Of a stretch of 9,907 nt of DNA, positions 1 through 4,974 are shown piece by piece; position 1 is the stretch's first letter, and each line of letters begins with the position of its first letter. The translations under genes were made by a program, and so were the position numbers. This DNA comes from an uncultured Clostridia bacterium (GTDB taxonomy: Bacteria > Bacillota > Clostridia > UBA1381): contig CAKSJF010000081.1 of the NCBI GenBank assembly GCA_934462945.1, forward strand, positions 1-9,907. The letters are read 5' to 3'. The notes under the pieces were generated by a model. The model searched no databases. It had not been told where the DNA came from and saw only the letters and a program-made list of their open reading frames with translations.

Positions 1-17
1 CGGGAATATCGGATAGA

Positions 18-57
18 AGAATGACTGTCAAAAGGTGTACCTTTTGACAGTCATTCT
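18..57. repeat. Perfect dyad, copy 1 (19-bp arms)
   Basis: Seen: a perfect inverted repeat with 19-bp arms around a 2-nt centre (GT at 37-38). The inner 22 bp (27-48; arms beginning GTCAAAAGG) recur at 174-195 in the opposite orientation with one difference. As RNA it would be a very stable hairpin, but no T-run follows on either strand, so it is not a standard terminator. It lies a few bases downstream of a predicted leftward transcription start, which suits an operator or a 5' RNA hairpin. It could also be one end of a small mobile repeat. Confidence 0.85.
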
Positions 58-67
58 ATACTGTAAA

Positions 68-96
68 ATTATAGCACATATTTCTCCGAAAAACAA
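68..96 (-). promoter_or_regulatory. Possible leftward extended -10 promoter
   Basis: Read on the minus strand: TATAAT (73 to 68) preceded by TGC, giving an extended -10, with TTGTTT (96 to 91) 17 nt upstream as a weak -35. Transcription would start near 61 and run into dyad copy 1 and out of the window. No gene is visible in the remaining bases, so the target is unknown. In AT-rich DNA such a match may be chance. Confidence 0.45.
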
Positions 97-171
97 TACT
101 TTTTGAGAAAATTTGTATAAAAAGACGAAATTTTTTGCTTGTTTATATCACTTTTGACTTAGAGAGGGTTG

Positions 172-197
172 TTGTCAAAAAGTACACCTTTTGACAA
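172..197. repeat. Dyad, copy 2 (12 paired positions, one mismatch)
   Basis: Seen: an inverted repeat centred at 184-185 with one mismatched pair (181/188). Its inner 22 bp match copy 1 at 21 of 22 positions when read on the opposite strand. The right arm supplies the TTGACA -35 of the promoter for the downstream surface-protein gene. A related half-site (CTTTTGAC) stands at 151-158. The placement on the -35 suggests a regulator-binding site, which is inference. Confidence 0.8.
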
Positions 198-219
198 TAG
201 TGATGTATGAGATTATACA
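191..219 (+). promoter_or_regulatory. Predicted promoter of the BspA-like gene
   Basis: TTGACA (191-196), a 17-nt spacer and TATACA (214-219). The -35 is perfect and the -10 matches 4 of 6. The start would be near 226, giving a leader of about 50 nt before the ATG at 278. The -35 is part of dyad copy 2, so a protein bound there would compete with RNA polymerase. Confidence 0.55.
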
Positions 220-277
220 TTTTTATTATACGTGAAAAAAGAAAATAAATTTTGATTGAGAAAGGGATAATGGCAAA

Positions 278-1669
278 ATGAAAAAGAAAATTTTATTATC
301 ATTGACTATTGCCTGTATAAGCATATTTGCATTTGGTATGCTGAATGTATCGGCAGAAACGTATGAGAGTCTGACATACAAAATCGTAAATAGAGAAGTT
401 ACAATTACGAATTGTGAGAAAGATGCAACAGAGGTTGATATTCCGGATAGGATTGAAGAATTTCCGGTAACGAGTATAGATAGGAGTGCATTTTACAATT
501 GTAGCAGCTTGACAAGAATAACAATTCCGGACAGTGTAACAAGCATAGGAAGCGGTGCATTTTCCTGGTGCAGCAGCATGACAAGCATAATAATTCCGGG
601 CGGCGTAACCAGCATAGGAAGCGATGTATTTTCTGGCTGCAGCGACTTGACAAGTGTAAAAATTCCGGACAGTGTAACAAGCATAGGCGAGAAAGCATTT
701 TCCGGTTGTAGTGACTTGACCAGCATAACAATTCCGGACAGTGTAACAAGCATAGGAAGCAGTGCATTTTCATCTTGCCCAATTTCGGTTGTTTTCTATA
801 CCGGAACAAAAGATGAATGGGAGGAAACATATATTGCTTCCGGCAATGATACGCTCAAACAGTCGGATATTGTTTTCAATGCGGTCAAAAAGACATATCA
901 ATTTGTTACAAACTGCGAAAGTGTCCTGCCAGATATAACCGATTATGCAGTAGTATCATCACCGGCTGTGAAAAACAGCGGTAAAACACTTTTAGGTTGG
1001 TACGACAACAAGGAATTAACCGGCAATCCTGTTGTATTCCCATACTACGGCAATGCAACAACCCTTTACGCCGCCTGGACAGACAGAACGGGAGCAAGTT
1101 TTGAAGATGCCTTTAAAGCAGCCGTCAATCAACAATATACCGTTACGGCAACCAATTTCGAACAGATGATTTACTACGAATTTACTCCAAAATTAACAGG
1201 TGAATACAGATTCTACACTAAAGGAAATATTGACACATACGGCTATTTGTATGACAGTGAAAAGCAGTGTCTGAGAACAAATGATAACGGTGGAGAAAAC
1301 AATAACTTTAAGATTGTGTATAATTTAACCGCTGGAGAAAAATATTATATAGCAATGAAATGCTATAGAGCCCCAGGTACATTTACTTTTGTAACTGAAA
1401 CGGATTGCTTTGAGGATACAAAAGCTGTTTGTGTGACCGATGCAAATGGCGAAAGCGTTTTCGTGACCATACCAAGTTATTTACCGCAAAATGCACGGAT
1501 CATTCTTGCTTGTTACGAAAAAGGAAAATTAACCGAAACATTATCTTCCACAAACAAGGATGAAACAATCTATTTTGTTGTATCTGAAAAATTTGATTCA
1601 GCAAAGGTTATGGTATGGGAAAGCTTTGAAAATATGCGACCTGTATGCGATGTTGAAATTGTAAAATAA
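278..1669 (+). CDS. Secreted BspA-like leucine-rich-repeat surface protein
   Basis: A 463-residue exported protein, probably for adhesion or binding at the cell surface; no catalytic motif is visible. Residues 1-26 are a signal peptide (KKK, hydrophobic core, V-S-A before E27). Residues about 58-170 hold BspA/TpLRR (LRR_5) repeats of 23 residues with the pattern IPDSVTSIGxxAFSxCSxLTS. Residues about 235-268 (LLGWYDN...TTLYAAWT) resemble a Listeria-Bacteroides (InlB B-type) repeat. Residues about 272-375 look like a beta-sandwich of the bacterial pre-peptidase C-terminal type. Residues about 383-463 form a tail ending in a KVMVWESFENMRPVC segment, a type I associate with secreted clostridial proteins. 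No LPXTG motif, dockerin or membrane anchor is seen, so attachment is unclear. AAAGGG sits 11 nt before the ATG. The gene is visibly more AT-rich than nrdD and fucI. Family assignment is firm; the ligand is unknown. Confidence 0.88.
   Translation: MKKKILLSLTIACISIFAFGMLNVSAETYESLTYKIVNREVTITNCEKDATEVDIPDRIEEFPVTSIDRSAFYNCSSLTRITIPDSVTSIGSGAFSWCSSMTSIIIPGGVTSIGSDVFSGCSDLTSVKIPDSVTSIGEKAFSGCSDLTSITIPDSVTSIGSSAFSSCPISVVFYTGTKDEWEETYIASGNDTLKQSDIVFNAVKKTYQFVTNCESVLPDITDYAVVSSPAVKNSGKTLLGWYDNKELTGNPVVFPYYGNATTLYAAWTDRTGASFEDAFKAAVNQQYTVTATNFEQMIYYEFTPKLTGEYRFYTKGNIDTYGYLYDSEKQCLRTNDNGGENNNFKIVYNLTAGEKYYIAMKCYRAPGTFTFVTETDCFEDTKAVCVTDANGESVFVTIPSYLPQNARIILACYEKGKLTETLSSTNKDETIYFVVSEKFDSAKVMVWESFENMRPVCDVEIVK
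518..781 (+). repeat. Tandem 69-bp repeats encoding LRR units
   Basis: Four in-frame units begin at 518, 587, 656 and 725 (the last is partial), each encoding 23 residues. Units 1 and 4 are nearly identical at DNA level: 46 of 47 bases match from 518 and 725, including 36 consecutive identical bases. Such similarity within 207 bp suggests recent duplication or ongoing unit exchange. Protein selection alone would tolerate more silent change. Confidence 0.85.
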
Positions 1670-1682
1670 AGATTAAAACTGT

Positions 1683-1724
1683 AAAATCCCTCAGCTGGTG
1701 ATGATCCGGCTGAGGGATTTTTTT
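1683..1724. terminator. Bidirectional intrinsic terminator, surface protein/nrdD
   Basis: A perfect 13-bp stem (1683-1695 with 1709-1721; core ATCCCTCAGC/GCTGAGGGAT) with a 13-nt loop, running into T's to 1724 on the plus strand. It lies between two convergent stop codons, 13 nt after the surface-protein stop and directly after the nrdD stop. On the minus strand the T-run is shorter (about 4), so termination there is probably weaker. Confidence 0.92.
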
Positions 1725-1726
1725 GG

Positions 1727-4045
1727 TTATTCAGTTAAGCTATGCTTTACGCGGTCGCGTTCTTCGGCGCGTTTTCCGTCGTTAAAGCGATCCAGTGTAC
1801 CGACGAGGTAGCCGGTGATACGGCGGATTCGTTCAAATTTCATTCCATCCTTTTCGGAGCGGCCGCATTTCGGGCAGGTATCGCCGATAATGCCGGTATA
1901 TCCGCAAACCGGGTCACGGTCAACGGGATGGTTAACTGAGCCATAGCCGATTCCAGCGTCATGCATGGCGCGGATCACCTTTTCAAACGCTTTCAGATTC
2001 TTGGTCGGGTCGCCGTCCAATTCCACATAGGAAATGTGTCCTGCATTGGTCAGTGCGTGGTAAGGTCCTTCCTTTGCAATCTTTTCAAAGGCGCTGATGG
2101 GGAAGTAGACCGGAATGTGGAAAGAGTTTGTGTAGTATTCCCGGTCGGTCACACCCGGAATCTCGCCGTAGCGTGCCTTATCCAGCTTGACAAACCGTCC
2201 GGAAAGACCCTCTGCCGGTGTTGCTAAAAGGGTAAAGTTCATACCGGTTTTTTCGCTTTCCTCGTCCATCCGCTCGCGCATATGCGAAACAATATCTAAC
2301 CCCAAATTCTGTGCGCGTTCGCTCTGACCGTGATGCTCGCCGATCAGGGCAACCAATGCCTCGGCAAGACCGATAAAGCCGATCGAGAGCGTGCCATGCT
2401 TTAGCACCTCGCGGATGCTATCGTCCGGTCCAAGCTTTTCAGAATCCAGCCATACACCCTCACCCATTAAGAACGGGAAATTGCGGACCTTGCGGCTTGC
2501 CTGAAGTTCAAAGCGCGCTAAAAGCTGATCAATCACCAGATCAATCTTCCGATCCAGTTCCTCAAAGAACCAATTCACATCACCCTTTGCCTTAATGGCA
2601 ATCCGGGGGAGGTTGATGGAGGTAAAGGAAAGGTTTCCGCGGCGGTTACAGATTTCTCTTGTTTTATCGTAAACATTGCCGATCACACGCGTCCGGCAGC
2701 CCATATAGGCAATTTCGGTTTCCGGTGTTCCCTTGTAATATTTCAAATTAAACGGCGCGTCCACAAAGGAGAAGTTCGGGAACAGACGCTTTGCGCTGAC
2801 TCTGCATGCCAGCTGAAACAGATCGTAATTCGGTTCGCCCGGATTATAGTTAATGCCCTCTTTTACCCGGAAAATCTGAATCGGGAAAATCGGGGTTTCT
2901 CCGTTTCCGAGTCCTGCCTCGTTTGCTAACAGCACATTTTTCATCACCATTCTGCCCTCCGGAGAGGTGTCCATGCCGTAGTTGATGGAGGAGAACGGCG
3001 TCTGCGCACCGGCACGTGAATTCATCGTGTTCAGATTGTGAATAAATGCCTCCATTGCCTGGTAGGTTGCACGGTCGGTTTCGGTCAGAGCATGCTCTGC
3101 GGCAAATTTCTGCGCATGGGCAATCTGTTCGTCGGTAAAGCCTTTTTCTTTTAGAATTTCTGCCTCTGCCCGGCAATATTCCTCATGATCGCACATCCGC
3201 ATGGTGTAGCCGTCTGCGATCAGTTTTTTGCGGATTTCCTTTAAATCCTCCTCGGTCAGCGTGCTGTCACAGCAAAGCTCCAATGCCTTTTCCAGATTAG
3301 AGGTGTAGCGTTTTTGATAGGTTTTCATCACACCCGGCGCCATACCGTAATCAAAATTGACAATGCTTTGACCGCCGTGCTGATCGTTTTGGTTTGACTG
3401 CACTGCGATGCAGGCAAGCGCTGCATAGCTTGCAATATCGTTCGGCTCTCTCAAAACACCGTGACCGGTGGAAAAGCCGTTGTGAAATAAATCCAGAAGA
3501 TCAATCTGACAGCAGGTGGTGGTCATGGTCAGAAAATCGAGGTCGTGAATGTGAATGTCACCCTCCTTGTGTGCCTTTGCATGCTCCGGTTTCAGAACGC
3601 ATTTTTCGTAAAACTCCTTTGCACCCTCCGAACCGTATTTGAGCATCGTTCCCATGGCGGTATCTGCGTTCACATTCGCATTTTCACGCTTGATATTAGA
3701 ATCCTTGGAATCCTTAAAGGTGATGTCCTCATAAATTTTCATCAGATTTGTTTTCATTTCACGGATTCTGGTTCGCTCGGAACGGTAAACAATATATGCC
3801 TTTGCCGTCCGGACGTGTCCGTTTCGGATTAACACCTTTTCCACTGTGTCCTGAATCTGCTCCACAGTCGGACAGGTTAAATCTGCCTCCTCCAGCTCAA
3901 TTAAAACCTGCTTGGCAAGATCCATTGAGTATGCGTAATCGTCACGCTTAATGCTGGCGATAAAAGCCTTATTAATCGCAGACGCGATCTTTTCAATATC
4001 AAAAGAAAGCTCCCGCCCGTCCCGTTTCTGAATTGTGGTTACCAT
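1727..4045 (-). CDS. nrdD: Anaerobic (class III) ribonucleoside-triphosphate reductase
   Basis: Reduces ribonucleoside triphosphates to dNTPs by glycyl-radical chemistry under strict anoxia, with formate as the usual reductant. From the chosen start it has 772 residues. An N-terminal ATP-cone covers about 1-95 (TTIQKRDGRELSFDIEKI). C179 (TTTCCQ) and C450 (YMGCRTRV) fit the active-site cysteine pair. The glycyl radical residue is G745 in RRITGYLVG. The C-terminal zinc site shows C714, C724 and C727, with D711 where the first cysteine of a CxxC pair would stand. I chose the ATG at 4045 because GGAGG lies 7 nt upstream; the in-frame ATG at 4090 would add 15 residues, lies in a hairpin and has no ribosome binding site. 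The activase gene nrdG is not adjacent: a terminator follows the stop at once, so NrdG must be encoded elsewhere. Promoter and NrdR boxes lie at 4142-4196. Confidence 0.97.
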   Translation of the reverse strand: MVTTIQKRDGRELSFDIEKIASAINKAFIASIKRDDYAYSMDLAKQVLIELEEADLTCPTVEQIQDTVEKVLIRNGHVRTAKAYIVYRSERTRIREMKTNLMKIYEDITFKDSKDSNIKRENANVNADTAMGTMLKYGSEGAKEFYEKCVLKPEHAKAHKEGDIHIHDLDFLTMTTTCCQIDLLDLFHNGFSTGHGVLREPNDIASYAALACIAVQSNQNDQHGGQSIVNFDYGMAPGVMKTYQKRYTSNLEKALELCCDSTLTEEDLKEIRKKLIADGYTMRMCDHEEYCRAEAEILKEKGFTDEQIAHAQKFAAEHALTETDRATYQAMEAFIHNLNTMNSRAGAQTPFSSINYGMDTSPEGRMVMKNVLLANEAGLGNGETPIFPIQIFRVKEGINYNPGEPNYDLFQLACRVSAKRLFPNFSFVDAPFNLKYYKGTPETEIAYMGCRTRVIGNVYDKTREICNRRGNLSFTSINLPRIAIKAKGDVNWFFEELDRKIDLVIDQLLARFELQASRKVRNFPFLMGEGVWLDSEKLGPDDSIREVLKHGTLSIGFIGLAEALVALIGEHHGQSERAQNLGLDIVSHMRERMDEESEKTGMNFTLLATPAEGLSGRFVKLDKARYGEIPGVTDREYYTNSFHIPVYFPISAFEKIAKEGPYHALTNAGHISYVELDGDPTKNLKAFEKVIRAMHDAGIGYGSVNHPVDRDPVCGYTGIIGDTCPKCGRSEKDGMKFERIRRITGYLVGTLDRFNDGKRAEERDRVKHSLTE

Positions 4046-4086
4046 AAAAATTCCTCCGTTCTGATGACTTTTTTTCTTATCGTAAC

Positions 4087-4127
4087 ACAATCGGTAACCG
4101 CAGGAACCTGCTGCGATTACCGATTGT
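4087..4127 (-). other. Strong hairpin in the nrdD mRNA leader
   Basis: An 11-bp perfect outer stem (4087-4097 with 4117-4127; ACAATCGGTAA/TTACCGATTGT), one mismatch, then five more pairs. It lies inside the predicted leader (start near 4161, ATG at 4045). On the minus strand it is followed by an A-rich stretch rather than T's, so it is not an intrinsic terminator. It might stabilise the message or affect ribosome access; no known riboswitch is recognised. Confidence 0.75.
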
Positions 4128-4141
4128 CTGAATATTATGTA

Positions 4142-4157
4142 TTACTATATCTTGTGT
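4142..4157 (-). promoter_or_regulatory. NrdR box, promoter-distal copy
   Basis: On the minus strand ACACAAGATATAGTAA matches the published NrdR consensus acaCwAtATaTwGtgt at 13 of 16 positions. It lies just downstream of the predicted transcription start (about 4161). NrdR is the ATP/dATP-sensing zinc-ribbon, ATP-cone repressor of ribonucleotide reductase genes. Its boxes usually come in pairs about three helical turns apart, as found here. Confidence 0.85.
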
Positions 4158-4167
4158 CTGCCTTTCT

Positions 4168-4196
4168 ATTATACAACTATATCATGTATATGTCAA
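4168..4196 (-). promoter_or_regulatory. Consensus promoter of nrdD
   Basis: Minus strand: TTGACA (4196 to 4191), a 17-nt spacer, TATAAT (4173 to 4168). Both hexamers and the spacing are perfect sigma-A consensus. A start near 4161 gives a leader of about 115 nt. A promoter this strong fits control mainly by repression, and the second NrdR box fills the spacer. Confidence 0.9.
4174..4189 (-). promoter_or_regulatory. NrdR box, spacer copy
   Basis: Minus strand ATACATGATATAGTTG matches the NrdR consensus at 10 of 16 positions and shares the GATATAGT core with the other box. The two boxes start exactly 32 bp apart, the usual phasing for cooperative NrdR binding. It occupies nearly all of the -35/-10 spacer, so binding should exclude RNA polymerase. 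Alone it would be a modest match; the spacing makes it convincing. Confidence 0.78.
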
Positions 4197-4359
4197 GGGG
4201 TTTTCGGAAATAAAATTTTTTTAGCAGTTTCACAAATATTTTGAAAGAAATTTTGGTTGAAGTGCTGATTTTAAAAATTTTGCTTGACAAGATATTTTTT
4301 GTGATAGGGTTATTTTTATACGTTTGGTATCATTTTGGTTCATTTTTGCATAAAATAGA
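4197..4359. other. AT-rich intergenic stretch, no gene seen
   Basis: This is the middle of the 367-bp gap between divergent nrdD and the antitoxin gene. I see no plausible coding sequence. A TTGACA at 4284-4289 has no good -10 at 17 nt (GGTTAT at 18 nt is the best) and is not called. Direct repeats of TCATTTT at 4330 and 4340, one helical turn apart, and a TTCATTT/AAATGAA inverted pair (4339-4345, 4365-4371) lie next to the toxin-antitoxin promoter and could be weak operator elements. Confidence 0.5.
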
Positions 4360-4388
4360 TTGACAAATGAAACAATATGTAGTATGAT
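4360..4388 (+). promoter_or_regulatory. Promoter of the toxin-antitoxin operon
   Basis: TTGACA (4360-4365), a 17-nt spacer and TATGAT (4383-4388), close to perfect. The start would be near 4395, very close to the ribosome binding site GGAAAGGAG (4397-4405), so the leader is only about 18 nt. RelB-type systems normally repress their own promoter; no strong palindrome covers this one, only the short repeats upstream. Confidence 0.8.
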
Positions 4389-4412
4389 AAGAATTAGGAA
4401 AGGAGTGATCAT

Positions 4413-4679
4413 ATGGCACAAGCAACATTTAGTGTTCGGATGGATGATGGGCTGAAAAAGGATTTTGACCATTTATGTTCGGATTTTGGCATGAGTATGT
4501 CAACGGCAATTACAATTTTTGCAAAAGCTGTTGTTCGTGAACGTAAAATTCCGTTTGAAATTTCAGCATCCGATCCGTTTTATTCAGAGAAAAATCAACA
4601 GTATCTCAGGACATCTCTGAAAGCTTACCAAGATGGAAAGCTGACGCAGCATGAAATGATCGAGACGGAAGATGAATAA
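4413..4679 (+). CDS. RelB/DinJ-family antitoxin
   Basis: An 88-residue antitoxin expected to neutralise the toxin encoded next and to repress the operon. Residues 1-45 form a ribbon-helix-helix DNA-binding fold: a short strand (ATFSVRM), helix from about 11 to 24, a GMSMSTAI turn, and a second helix to about 42. The rest (DPFYSEKNQQYLRTSLKAYQ) is the variable toxin-binding arm, usual in length and layout for Bacillota RelB/DinJ proteins. The start is set by GGAAAGGAG 7 nt upstream. The last 8 nt overlap the toxin gene, so translation is probably coupled. DinJ and RelB proteins classically pair with YafQ or RelE; the partner here is YoeB-like, which usually pairs with YefM. The family is clear; I give no symbol because relB and dinJ cannot be separated by eye. 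Confidence 0.92.
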   Translation: MAQATFSVRMDDGLKKDFDHLCSDFGMSMSTAITIFAKAVVRERKIPFEISASDPFYSEKNQQYLRTSLKAYQDGKLTQHEMIETEDE

Positions 4680-4929
4680 GCTGTGGACGGATGATGCCTG
4701 GAGCGACTATGTATATTGGTCAGCGGAAGATAAAAAAACGCTGAAACGAGTTAATCAGCTGTTAAAGGATATTGATCGTAACGGGCACAAAGGAATTGGA
4801 AAACCGGAGCCTTTGAAATACGAATTTCAGGGATTTTGGAGCAGGAGAATTGATGACACCAACCGGCTGATTTACAAAATTGAGCAGGGGCAGGTTATCA
4901 TTCTGCATTGCCGCGGACACTATGAATAA
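4672..4929 (+). CDS. yoeB: YoeB/Txe-family mRNA interferase toxin
   Basis: An 85-residue ribosome-dependent endoribonuclease that cleaves mRNA in the ribosomal A site and arrests growth when the antitoxin is lost. It closely resembles E. coli YoeB along its length: WxDDAWSDYVYW at the start, GKPEPLK, GFWSRRI and a C-terminal CRGHY. The catalytic residues described for E. coli YoeB (E46, R65, H83) appear at the same positions here. One extra residue (E85) follows the usual terminal Tyr. It appears intact. The ATG at 4672 overlaps the antitoxin stop region and no separate strong ribosome binding site is seen, which fits coupled translation. A terminator begins at the stop codon. Confidence 0.95.
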   Translation: MNKLWTDDAWSDYVYWSAEDKKTLKRVNQLLKDIDRNGHKGIGKPEPLKYEFQGFWSRRIDDTNRLIYKIEQGQVIILHCRGHYE

Positions 4930-4969
4930 AAAATCTGCACAGGAAATAATCTCCCGTGCAGATTTTTTT
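4928..4969. terminator. Bidirectional intrinsic terminator, yoeB/fucI
   Basis: A 13-bp stem (4928-4940 with 4956-4968; core AATCTGCAC/GTGCAGATT) with a 15-nt loop, bounded by a six-A run on the left and seven T's on the right (4963-4969). It therefore works as hairpin plus T-run on both strands. It overlaps the yoeB stop and sits 6 nt past the fucI stop, serving both convergent genes. Confidence 0.93.
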
Positions 4970-4974
4970 ATCAG

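Noticed and set aside
18..57. Dyad copy 1 as a terminator of a gene to the left
   Set aside because: No T-run follows on the plus strand (TATACTG comes next), and the core recurs at 174-195 where it overlaps a promoter.
405..830. Long minus-strand open frames opposite the LRR region
   Set aside because: They mirror the 69-bp coding repeats, are Cys/Leu/His-rich without family resemblance, and lack ribosome binding sites. The plus-strand frame has a signal peptide and clear domains.
4284..4312. Possible second plus-strand promoter with TTGACA at 4284
   Set aside because: No acceptable -10 lies 16-18 nt downstream, and a near-perfect promoter exists closer to the gene at 4360-4388.
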